NCBI RefSeq assembly: GCF_025602895.1
Contig: NW_026516340.1
Coordinates: forward strand, 1 to 64,000
DNA length: 64,000 nt
Source: Polychytrium aggregatum
Taxonomy: Eukaryota > Chytridiomycota > Chytridiomycetes > Polychytriales
Reading direction: 5' to 3'
Shown: positions 20,573 to 30,672 of the stretch, piece after piece
How positions within the stretch are numbered: position 1 is the stretch's first letter
Layout: every line of letters begins with the position of its first letter
Translations under genes and position numbers: made by a program
The notes under the pieces: model-generated
What the model saw: only the letters and a program-made list of their open reading frames with translations
The model's database searches: none
What the model was told of the DNA's origin: nothing

Positions 20573-23018
20573 ATGCCGCACCACTCCCGGACGCTGTGGC
20601 CTCTTGCGACGGTATGTTGGGGCTCCGCTGAACCTGGCACTTGACTCATCGACTCATCGACTCATCGACTCATCGACTCATCGATCCATCGATCCATCGA
20701 CCCGTCGGCATATCGGGGCCTGCATTCATCCAGCCTCTCTACCCCATCTCCGCTTCAGAGCTTCTTTTCGTCCTCGTGGTCATCCCGCATGGATGAGTTT
20801 GCCACCAGTGAGTCAGTCGGTCATTGGATACCCATCTTCAGCTCCACTCCATCTGGGCCGCAACAGGTCCCAGAAATGCCTCTTGTCATGCAACCAGGCT
20901 CTGTCGCTAATGCCACCTTCGACTCTGGTTCCTGGACGGCGTCTTTGGCTGCGTGTGCCCTCACCCCCCTGGAATCGGCGGCGGCGACTCAGGCTTGTTC
21001 ATCATCACCATCTTTTCCGAGTCGCTATTGGAGGTGGCGCTCTATGGGCTTGTCGTCACCCTCTCGGCAATCATCGGTGGAGTTTTCATCGGCAGAGTCA
21101 TCGACAGCCACTCGCGCATTACTGGTATGGCCCGTTCGAGTGGATCAAATCGCGGCTGTTTGAGCAAGTCCGTCTTGTTTGATCTGGAGTATAGGTCCTC
21201 TGCGGTCATCTCCATGCCTCGGCTGTGTGGGTCGCAGACGTTTTGCAGATCCATACCCACGGCGGATGGAGGACGACAGCGACTTTGCGAGCATTGTCGG
21301 GGTGCGTCCGGGTGATCTAACTGCACGTTGTCGCAGTTCTTCGCACATCTCTGGTCTGCCAAAAGTTGGCGATTGCCGGCTCGGCTCTATCTCTGTGGAC
21401 CATCCAGGTGTTCTACGGCCCTGAAACCCACCCGACCGAAACCTACGCTCTGTATGGGCTCTCGATTCTCTTTGGCATCCTGCTGAAGTGGTCCAGCATC
21501 ATCAACACCATTTCGATCGAGAAGGACTGGGCCGTCGTGATTGCTCACGCCGATCCGAGCACCCAACGAGGTAGGGCTGGTTGGCCATCTGCGTCCGAGT
21601 CGATGCAGCCGGTCCATGATGCATTGTCTGAATTGCATCGGCCAGTGCTGCGCTATCTGTGGTGCTTCATGAACATGCCGGCGATCGAACCACTTCCTTC
21701 TTGGCGCCGCTTGCCATCCCTGTAGCTAACGATCACCATCCTGGATGCAGACATCAATGTGGTGCTGCGGCGAGTCGACCTCACCTGCAAGATTGCCGCT
21801 CCATTTGCAGTCAGTATCATCACAACCTTTCTACTCGTCCCGCAAACGATGCTCGTGGTGGCCTCAATCGGCGTTGCCCTGATTCCGCTCGAGTGGAGCC
21901 TCGTTTCGCATGTGTATGGGCTCATCCAAAAGCCCGTCGAAGACGATGCTCCAGGCAACGCCATCGACGACGAGTCCGTTGCGATCCTTCCCAATCCCGA
22001 CTTTGGCCCAGAGGCAGCCGGCGGATATGGCGCTGTCCAAGACCACGACGCTGCTCCGTTCGCCCCGGCTCCACTGAAGCGGGGCTGGCTGGGCGATTGG
22101 ATCTACTTTATTCGCCACCCCGTCTTCCTGTCGTCCCTGGCCATCTCGCAGCTCTACTTCACCGTCCTCAGCTTTGGCACCACCATGGTGGCCTATATGC
22201 TGTCGCAAGGCTACGCTCCGGTGACGGTGGCCCTCAGCCGCGGCCTTGCTGTCATCATGGGTCTCTTGGCAACGTTCCTGATGCCGGTGATCGCCAAGCG
22301 GATCGGCAACGTCAACACCGGTCTTTGGGCAATCTGGACACAGACCGCCTTTATCGGTGTGGCTCTGTCCTCCTTCGTCCTGGACTGGTGGGGCTTTGAC
22401 GGTGTGGTCGTGGGCAGCTTGTTGATCGGCGGCACGGCTCTGTCCCGGATCGGCTTGTGGACCTTTGACCTGGTTCAGACCCAAATCATGCAGGAAGGGT
22501 GAGTGTAGCTCGTATAGGCTGTAGGCCGGCAGAGTCGGGTCGTGCTTAGACTAGTGAATGCTGCACTGATTGCATCTGTTGTCCGGGAGGCAGCTAACCC
22601 TTCGTCGATTGGTCTCAGGGTCGCTTTGGCCGACTGTGGTGTGATGAACGGAGCCCAAAGCTCGTTGCAGAACATGTTTGATCTGTTGCAGTTTGCAGCT
22701 ACGGTGGTACGTCTCGGTGCTGTTCTGGACTGGCTTGGTGGCGAGGGTGGGAAGCTTGTGGCAATGGCTGTGGGACGGGCAAGCGATGGATGCGAATAAG
22801 TTACTGACGCCCGTGCCTTGCGACTGCGATTTGATCATGGTCTCGGCAACGGCAACTTGTCAACTTGCGCTTGATTTCCTCACCCACACCTCAAGTATTG
22901 GAGTCTGCCCTCGCAGTTTTACTTGACTTCGTTCCTTTCGGGCGCCTCGACGCTGAGTGCTGCACTATTGTTCAGTATTTACGTCTGGAAGGAGAATCGT
23001 CGACTCAGGGCCATTTGA
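20573..23018 (+). CDS. Ferroportin-family iron exporter (SLC40)
   Basis: Seven exons (20573-20611, 20759-20807, 20993-21124, 21337-21570, 21751-22498, 22619-22706, 22896-23018) join in frame to 470 residues. Family landmarks are in order: SSSWSSRMDEFATSLF (family form near SxWGDRMWEF), GGVFIGRVIDSHSRITVLRT, EKDWAVVIAHADPS, DINVVLRRVDLTCKIAAP, ALSRIGLWTFDLVQTQIMQE, MNGAQSSLQNMFDLLQF, and a last helix ending in WKENRRLRAI. About 11-12 helices are expected, with a cytosolic loop around residues 220-270. Ferroportins export Fe2+ and related metals from the cytosol or load vesicles. The first exon (MPHHSRTLWPLAT) is short and the start is the least certain point. The first intron carries an octamer repeat. 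Confidence 0.9.
20643..20698. repeat. Octamer tandem repeat GACTCATC x5 plus GATCCATC x2
   Basis: Seven head-to-tail octamers lie inside the first intron of the ferroportin gene (20612-20758). Confidence 0.9.
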
Positions 23019-23477
23019 AGAAAGAGGGATGCCCCAGGATTGACCAACACTCCTTCCTCCCAAAGGGCGATGATTTCAGGGCAGACCTTTCCGCATTGAT
23101 GAAGCGGGGGTGCTGTAGTGGGATCTGATGCTCGGTCTGAGCAAAATATCAAAACATCCTGCTGCTCTAAGCCATGTTCTTGTCCTGCTGACTGGGTAGC
23201 GCGATTCGCTCGATATGGAAGGGAAAGTGTGCATCCACTCACTCTCCGTATTCCCGAACCCGATGATCACGACAATCGGTTCACCCAGATAGAGTGGCTG
23301 ACACCTAATTGACAACCCCGAACACCGCAAAACGGTAATTTGAGTGGTGCGGCGTGTATTGTGGCCATTGAGTATTGCACCTATTCGCCCCCCCCCCAGT
23401 GTGTTAGTTTGATTTTGATTTTGATTTGGTCGTCGCCGTGCGACAGATTCCCAATGGCTGGCCTGGCGTCGTTCGTA
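23019..23477. other. Intergenic between convergent ferroportin and HMG-box genes
   Basis: The 459 bp region holds the 3' UTRs of both genes. A poly-C run and a GATTTT repeat lie near 23390-23425. No gene is seen. Confidence 0.45.
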
Positions 23478-25031
23478 TCAATCGGATGCACTGGCCGAGC
23501 GAGCTTGTTTGTTGACCTTGCGGCGCTTGGGGTTCCGGCGCGGAGAATACTTGTATTCCTTATGGAGCTCCTTATGATTCTTCAATACCTGTTTGGCAGC
23601 GGCCCGCCAGTCTTTCTGGACATCGCACGGCTCTGTTCTCCACATCCGGGACACTTCCCTGGTCACAGCGTGCAGGATATCTCGGCCGCTAAGCCTGGAG
23701 GGATCAAAGCCCTTGGGCGGGTTTTGGATCATATACTGCTTGACCCGCGGCATCCAGTAGCCCAAATATATGATCCAGCAGTTGCAGGGGCGAGGAATTG
23801 GATTCATGTTCTTGGGGCGCTTTCTGCCGGGCTTTTTGCGCTCGACTGGTCCATCGGGATGGGCTGCGACGACTTGCATGACAGGCTCGACAGTGTCCTT
23901 GGGCTGTTGGGCCGGACGCGGCTTCCGTGCTCGGCCCTTCTTCACCGGCACAGATGCGAGCGCAACTCCGGGTTTCGCCTCTGCAGATCCTGTGGCTGCC
24001 TCGATCACATCTTGCTGATGTTCGTCTGTCGGGGAGAGAAGCTGTGCCTCGGAGCCAGCAGAACCAAACAACATCTCGGTGGGATGAGGAGTCAAGCAAC
24101 TAGTAAGAGCAGTCATATTCGCCTCTTGGGGGAACGAACCGTCGAGTGGCACATAGCCCAACTCTCTTGAGGCTTCAATGGAGCTGGACTCGAACAGGAA
24201 AACGTTGTCGAGTCCCGAATGGCTGCGGACTGCTTCCAAGCAAGGGTTGGCGCTTGTATCCGACATGGACAAGGGGTCTTGGCTCGAAACAACTTCCATT
24301 GGCTCTTGGGAGTCTGGACCGATGCTTCCTGGACCTGTTGATTCGATGCGTTCAAGATCCGCGGTTTCATCTAGGGAAGCTGTTGATTCAGACGAGCAGA
24401 AACCAAAGGAGTGGACTGGCTCCGGACTGGCGCCATGCAGCGGATACGAATTGCCCATGTCCAGGCTGCGATCCATGAATTCATCCGGCCCAGATCGACT
24501 CCAAGGAGCCTCGACCTGAGGCCGAAAATCAAACGGTGATGGCTTCGCAATAGTATTCTGGGTTGGAGCCGATTCGTGCTCACAATTTGGATAGCCGGGT
24601 GTGTACAGCAAAGTCAGAGTTGAATCCGCGTAATTGGCTGAATCGCCTTGCGCACCGAGCGACGAATCAGTCAAGAACGGAGTTGTCCCTGGGTAGTGAG
24701 TCGAGTAGTTGTCGACAATTCCAGTGGGATAAGCAGGCTCGGAGATACAAATCTCGAGCGCGCATTGTGACTGAGGCGAAAAAACTGAGCCAGGGAACGG
24801 TGACAGCAGCGCGGTGAGGCCGGGGATGGGGTGGCAAGCCGGAACAGTAGGATGTTGCTGGGTACAATGAGGGGCTGGTACCCAGGCACGAGACTCGACG
24901 AATGAGGAAGGGGAAGGGGGAGGGGCGTCGAGGGTGGGGTGGCTCGCTGCTTCGGGAGACAATGGTCCACTGTGGGTGGACGCGAATGGAGCGCGCTGGG
25001 GAGGTTTGGGCTGAATGCGCCGGAAAATCAT
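23478..25031 (-). CDS. HMG-box protein, MATA-HMG type, probable transcription factor
   Basis: A single exon gives 517 residues from the ATG at 25029-25031 (MIFRRIQPKPPQ). The frame extends further upstream to 25289, but that part is hydrophobic low complexity and probably leader. Residues 1-400 are Ser/Pro/Thr/Glu-rich and look disordered. A basic stretch (KKGRARKPRP; RKKPGRKRPKN) precedes one HMG box at about residues 425-510: PRPCNCWIIYLGYWMPRVK, a central DILHAVTREVSRMW, and HKELHKEYKYSPRRNPKRR. The pattern PRPxNxWIIY ending in YKYxPRR is that of mating-type and related fungal HMG proteins, which bend DNA and regulate transcription. Neighbours are not the triose-phosphate transporter or RNA helicase genes that flank Mucoromycota sex loci, so a mating role is not supported by context. 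Confidence 0.88.
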   Translation of the reverse strand: MIFRRIQPKPPQRAPFASTHSGPLSPEAASHPTLDAPPPSPSSFVESRAWVPAPHCTQQHPTVPACHPIPGLTALLSPFPGSVFSPQSQCALEICISEPAYPTGIVDNYSTHYPGTTPFLTDSSLGAQGDSANYADSTLTLLYTPGYPNCEHESAPTQNTIAKPSPFDFRPQVEAPWSRSGPDEFMDRSLDMGNSYPLHGASPEPVHSFGFCSSESTASLDETADLERIESTGPGSIGPDSQEPMEVVSSQDPLSMSDTSANPCLEAVRSHSGLDNVFLFESSSIEASRELGYVPLDGSFPQEANMTALTSCLTPHPTEMLFGSAGSEAQLLSPTDEHQQDVIEAATGSAEAKPGVALASVPVKKGRARKPRPAQQPKDTVEPVMQVVAAHPDGPVERKKPGRKRPKNMNPIPRPCNCWIIYLGYWMPRVKQYMIQNPPKGFDPSRLSGRDILHAVTREVSRMWRTEPCDVQKDWRAAAKQVLKNHKELHKEYKYSPRRNPKRRKVNKQARSASASD

Positions 25032-26877
25032 TGATGCAATGGTGGACGGAATAAGTGGGATGAAGGGCGTTGGAGGTAGCAGGAGGAGGGTGTGGCTGAC
25101 AAAGTAACGGGGGAAAACAGGATGTGGCAAATAGGCGATGCCAATGAGAATGATGATGGAGACGGGGACTGGCGGGCAGGGCTGCCTTTTATGCATAACT
25201 TGGTACCTCGATGCCAACGGATAGGCGAGCACCAGTGGATATGAGGATGAGACGTATGTGCGACGGCTCTTTGATGGTGTGTGGTGCATGCGCTCTCGAG
25301 CAGAGCGACGACGCTCGGGCGATGCAAAGCGCTATGGAACCGAGTGGCAGTAAGAGCTGTCGACACATTCTACAGAACGCGATGGTCTCGAATGGAATCC
25401 GATAACCGGTAACACATGCACAAGCCATGAACTGCATGCTGATCAATGGCAAAGAGGTGGCGAAGACATGTGCGCCGCGAGGCTTGCTCGGTTTCGTCCG
25501 GTCACCACATGGGGTTGACGATCAGAAAGGACACACCCGGCTCAATAGCGACTTGCGCGGCCAGATTTCGATGGCGGCTTGCCGAGTCGGCAAGCGAGCT
25601 GGAACATAAGGACATTTCGCCTCCCATGCGATTGTAAGACCAGTACTATGACTTCGAATCGTTGGAGCATTGGTACACATCCTTATTCTTGGGATAGCAC
25701 AAGGGCGGTCTCCCCCCCTGTCCATGTTACAAGGGCGGTGGAGGCGCGATCAAGCCATTTTGGCTCTGGAACAATGGCTCGTGGATTGGCAAGGAGTCAC
25801 GGGGAGCTAGCTGGCCGCGGCGCATGCTGCTGACAAGGAGCGTCATGTTGGCAAGGAGCGTGCTGTGGAGCGGAGCCATCGGTGGGCCTGTGGTGAACAG
25901 CCAGTGCCAGTCTCGGTCTTGCGTGCGAACTGAGCCAGGCCTGATCAGACCAGACCAGATCAGACTCCCAAATACCGATACAGTGATTGCCAGAGGAAGC
26001 TACTCTGTCGTACTACTGTTTGAGGTGGTCCTGGGGTGCTGCCGGCCAGTGCGGAGTGCATCTGCTCGCAGGCTGTGGCTCCGGGACATAAATTTGGACT
26101 GCTGGGCTGGTCAGGGCGATGGATAGCACAGGCCCCTCTCTGCATCCGCCGCCTTGTTCGCAACACGCCGGTGTACCGGTCTCCCGTTCGAAACGGTGTC
26201 CGGGTTTGCTTTAACTTGCTTCCTTCTATCTTGGGACTGGGCTGATGCGGCGCCGGCCAGTGGCAACCCCTGGATATGCCTTGCTGGACCACCCCTTGTG
26301 CAACCCGTCCGCGTGACCCGCGGCTCGATCCAGATCCAGCCGGCTGCGCTGTGGCTTGGCGGCGTGTGGCCTGGCTGTGACTGTGTCGCACATGTGGCTG
26401 TGTTGCACCGCGCTGCTGTCCGAGCGCACACAGCACTGGGCCGTCGCAGCCGCCAGCCAAGCAGACACACCGCCGCAATGTCGCACACACGCGCCTCCGC
26501 CGAGTCATCGCGCCGCGGCGCGCCTTTGTCGCCGCGACTGTTCTCGCCGAGAGCATCTCTCCAGCGTCTCGCCAGCCGTCTCGCCCCCCGTCTGCCGCCT
26601 CGCCGTCCTCGGCCCTTCCTTTCTCAGTCCGTCTTTCGTCTGCTGCTTTCGTCTCCCATCCGTTCGCTCAACCCAAGTCCCGTCGCCCCGCTGCTCTCCC
26701 AGTGTCCCCGAGGCATCCTCCGTTTGCTTTGAGACAGCGCTTGGCTAGCGGAAAGCATCTCCTCCACCACATCCGTAGCCCTCGAACGGCCCCGTCCGTC
26801 AGCACTCTCACCGGCTCGTCCAGCAGCCCAGCAGCCCATCCGCCCATCTCCTGCTCCTGCACCTTGGCCCTGCAACC
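25032..26877. promoter_or_regulatory. 1.85 kb divergent intergenic region
   Basis: This region contains the promoters of the HMG gene (-) and the KCH1-like gene (+). The last 400 bp before 26878 are C/T-rich leader with a TCGCC-rich stretch. Overlapping frames at 25960-26748 are Arg/Ser/Ala/His-rich on both strands and are not supported. Confidence 0.4.
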
Positions 26878-28700
26878 ATGTCGCAGCCCCGGTGGAAGCG
26901 CGAGGTCTATCCCGAGAACAAGTTCGAATACATCGACATCGAGGAGTATGTCGACGTCTCCTTCCTCAGTCATCTGCGGTACATGACCGTCTTCCTCTTC
27001 ACCCTCAAGTCAGTCCTCACGATGATGGCCGATATTGGTATCGTCACCATTCTGATCGTCAACAACGTCTTCCAGCAAGCCTTGGACAACTCGTGCCCGA
27101 GTGGCGCTGCCGGACTGAACATCTGTGGTCCGCAACCCTCCTTCATGAGCTTTATTCAGATCCGATACCGTCCCTGGATCATCCTGGGATGCGTGTGTCT
27201 GTCCTTTATCCTCCTCGGCCTGGACTGGAGAAAGGCCAATGCCATCATCAAGTCTGGCGACATCTCCTTTTCCTTCACCAGCCCTATTGCGTATCGCTAC
27301 TATTGCCTGCGTTCGTATGCGCACTACTGCTTTTTCCGGCAAGTCCAGAACTCAAAGAAAGTCGTCGATGTGTTGGCGTTCTACTGCTTCTTTGCCTTCA
27401 AGGGTGAGTCCCATTGTTCACTCTAAGCCTGCCCAGACAGGGAATGCGTTCTGTCGGGTCTCTCTTGCAAACAACCCTGCCTGGATGAGAACCCTAGAGC
27501 TCCTGGACGTCGAGGCCCCGAGCTGCAACTGCCCCATCACTGCTGCCGTGACTAACATATCGCTGCCGACGGCAAACACACTCCATCTTTCGTTGACCCG
27601 GCTGTATAGGATGGAAGCGCCTCATTCTCGCTGAATTTCCCCGCCAATTCCTCAACTTTGGTAACATTGTTAACCTGATCCAGATCTACTCAAACGCCAT
27701 CGCGGCAAACAATACCGTGACGCAGTACGATCAGCTGCAAATCGTGTTCGTTGCCATCTCCCAGATCATCACAGGACAGCGCCAAGCTGGACCCGCGGGC
27801 TCCGCGAACCCACTCCCAAGCTCGCTCCAGACCGTCTCGTTCATCCTTTCGTGCATCACCGTCGGAATTTGGATTGTCGGATTCCTGTCGCTGCTGCTTG
27901 CCATCTTTGTCTATATCCCGCTCTACGGCGTCATCCAAGGCAACCTGAAGGAGTACTGCTGCCACAAGATCGACAAGAGGTACGCTGACGCTCTGCCGCA
28001 ACCTTAGCCATGGCGGTTCATGTCGTTCTGTCACGGCCTGCTTGTTGTTACATCAGATTCGTACCGCGAGGGCTCTCGGTACAAAGGGACTAACGCCCTC
28101 TTGTGTGTGCACCACTGGAATCTGTCTCTCCGTCCCGCGGTCAGAATCCACGAGCTCCTGAGCAAGCGCAGCCGCAAGCGTGCGGAGGAGAGCCGAAAGG
28201 CCGGCCTGCTGGAGATTGAGCAGAACCACGCTCTGCGTCTGAAGGGCCACACCACCTCCGACAACGGTGGCTACCCCGGCGCCGGCCACAGCGACTTTGG
28301 CGGCTATCGCAGCGACTATGGCTATCGCAACGATCAGGCCCCATACCACCAGAACTACCCGCTGCAATCTCAGTCCGGCTATGGCCAGCCCGGCCAAGAC
28401 TACGAGTACTACAGCGAGCAGAGCTACGGCCCCCGATCGATGGACTCTGGTGATCGCCACAACGCATCGGCCCACCCCTATCACAACGCCCATGCGCGGG
28501 CCATGACCCCGCTGTCGCATCAGGGCTCACACAACCCGCTCTCGCCTGTCCAGGGCTACGTTGACCACCAGAACCACGTGGCTGGCCGCAGCACTGGCCC
28601 GCAGTATGCAAACGCCGCCTATGACAATGCCCCTCCCCGCTCCGGCACCCCGACGGGACGAGGAGGCGGCCAGTACTACAACCAGCCCAACTACCGATAA
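26878..28700 (+). CDS. KCH1/PRM6-like low-affinity potassium channel
   Basis: Three exons (26878-27403, 27610-27979, 28145-28700) encode 483 residues. The N-terminal half has about four membrane helices: MTVFLFTLKSVLTMMADIG, PWIILGCVCLSFILLGLDW, then two in the second exon (VSFILSCITVGIWIVGFL). Diagnostic fungal motifs are DWRKANAIIKSGDISFSFT, RYYCLRSYAHYCFFRQVQNS, FKGWKRLILAEFPRQFLNFG and GNLKEYCCHKIDKR. Kch1 and Prm6 in yeast mediate low-affinity K+ influx at the plasma membrane and support calcium signalling during mating response. The C-terminal 180 residues are a disordered Tyr/Gly/His/Gln/Ser tail (YGYRNDQAPYHQNY type repeats) unique to this copy as far as I can tell. Confidence 0.9.
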
Positions 28701-29249
28701 TATCCCGGAGACGCCGGCGGCAGGTCTGCTGCGTGAGCAGCACTTTCACCTCTTCTTTTTTTTCATTTTTGTGCACCGACAGAACAGATTCACTCTCTTT
28801 TGCTCTCCCAGTCCTGTCCTGTGGCTGTTTGGCATGCTTTTGATTTCCTTTGATTATGAGCAGCGATCGCCTCGGGCGTGAGTCCTGCTCGCTTATCCAA
28901 ATGCTCAAACAAGCAGTACCGTTTGTTGCCGCCGGCCGCATAGCTTGGCGGCATTCGTCCTCATACATTGATATTGTCCGCTGCCGGGGTGTGTGACCCA
29001 GGGCACTTGTGCGATGCGGGCTGCAAGTGGCTCGGCGGGTCTTGCGGGATCAGGGGGAGGCGCTTCCATGGAACCGCGACATCGAACCAGAAACCGGGAT
29101 GTGCTCCGCCTCCGGCTGTGCCACAGATCGCCTGGGCCGCTGATCTGCATCCTCCCTCAAAACAGCATTACCCACCCTGCGTCCCCAGGTCCCGCTGTCT
29201 TGCTGTCTTGCTGTCTTGCTGCCTTGCCTTGCAGATACACGCCGCAACC
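28701..29249. other. Intergenic between KCH1-like gene and Mog1 gene
   Basis: The 549 bp region holds the KCH1-like 3' UTR (T-rich near 28750) and the Mog1 promoter. A TTGCTGTC imperfect octamer repeat occurs at 29200-29225. No gene is seen. Confidence 0.45.
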
Positions 29250-29697
29250 ATGACTGCCCAGGCCCACGAGCGAGCCCTCTACGGCGGAGCCATTACCGCA
29301 TACATCCCCGACTCGTTTGTCGACGCCAGGTACGCACTCGGTTGCAGTGTTGCTTTCGGGTCTCTTGTGTGTCTGTCTGTCTGTCTCTGGATAAATTGAA
29401 ACGTGTGGTCGGCCGAGTCGCTAACGGACCGATATGCACCGTGTTGTTTCCACTGCTGCTACTGCTGCTGTTGCTGTGGTTGCCGTTTCAATCGCCGGTG
29501 CCCAAACCATTCGACGAGACAGCACTATGCGAGAAATCCCTGATCACCAGGAGGTCTATGTGGATGTCGACACGGACCAGAGCATCATCGTCGAGCTGCT
29601 GGACTATCTGACCGACAAGTCTGACCTGGAAGCTGCAAAGTATGTGGCATTCCCTGCAATGCTGAGCCTGGCAGAAGGAGAGAGCTGCATCCTCCCG

Positions 29698-29730
<33 letters not shown>

Positions 29731-30424
29731 TCAGATCAGCGACAGCGCCGCAATTCGGAATCGCAGCTGGCTCGATCGCAGGGAAGGGCTTCCATCCACT
29801 CACCATCAACACTTACTTCTGTAGCTATCACTTCTGGGAGCTCGCCAGCGACAATTCTGCAACTGACGCTAGCCAGGTGATCTCGATCCGGGCTATTAAC
29901 AACTCTGAGCTGCCCAATCTCAGGTACGGGCCCTTGGGCGGACGGATATATTGGCGAGGACTTTGAATACCAGCGATGGAGCAATCAGCACAGAGGGTCG
30001 ACTCTCATCTTGCCCCTCCCTTCTTCCTTCCTTTCTGCTCTCTGTGGATCCGCCCCATCATTTGATCTCAAGTGCCTCGATGGGCATCGACGGGTTCCAA
30101 GCCATCATCATCCATGGCATCCAGCGCATCGCCAAGTTCAAGGAACACTCGAGCAATGCCTACAACCAGGTTCACATCTACCTCTGCCTCGTGCGGCTGC
30201 CTGCTGTCGGCACCGACCTCCTCGTCACCTTCAACCACACCACCCAGCTGGGCAGCTCCAGCAGTTCGGCCGGAGCCCTCCGCAGTGAATACCAAGCCCG
30301 GGCACGGAGCGGCGACCCGGCGGCAGCATCGCTGCTCGGTGCCGGCACCGTCGAGGAGGTGATGGGCAAGTTCACCAGGCTCGTCCAGAGCATCCACATC
30401 AAGGATCGATCGCTGTTTGGCTGA
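29250..30424 (+). CDS. MOG1: Mog1/RANGRF-like Ran GTPase-binding protein
   Basis: Four exons (29250-29329, 29523-29639, 29825-29923, 30073-30424) join in frame to 215 residues, near the usual 190-220. The opening ALYGGAITAYIPDSFVDAS leads into MREIPDHQEVYVDVDTDQS and IIVELLDYLTD, the conserved Mog1 core; HFWELASDNSA continues it, and QVHIYLCLVRLPAVGTDLLV forms the last strands. Mog1 binds Ran in the nucleus, promotes release of its nucleotide and supports nuclear protein import. The C-terminal part carries a Ser/Ala-rich insertion (SSSSSAGALRSEYQ). Intron 2 contains a GTCT tetranucleotide run. The gene converges on glycyl-tRNA synthetase with 248 bp between the stops. Confidence 0.92.
29701..29728. 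repeat. Tetranucleotide repeat GTCT x7
   Basis: A perfect GTCT run in the second intron of the Mog1 gene. Confidence 0.9.
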
Positions 30425-30672
30425 GGGGCTTTGCCACAGCGCACCATCCGGGAGTGGGGAACCACCGACCCGCACGACCTGAACGGGGAGCTTGGATTGG
30501 ATGTGGGGAATGATATCGGCTTCTTATTGATACATATACAGGGGCTCCAAAAAAAAACAGGGCACAGCTCGCAGCAATGGAGGGGAGTGGGGGACCGGGC
30601 CTGTGCGATATCCAGACATACAGTGGCGGGGCCGACAGCGCCGAGCTACAGACAACAGACGAGAGAAAGCCA

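Noticed and set aside
21179-21336. Possible extra ferroportin exon within the third intron
   Set aside because: Direct joining of 21124 to 21337 gives RITVLRTSLVCQ, which matches the family; including the extra piece breaks phase or adds unrelated residues.
23478-28700. Sex locus of Mucoromycota type
   Set aside because: Although an HMG gene is present, the flanking transporter and helicase genes that define that locus are absent.
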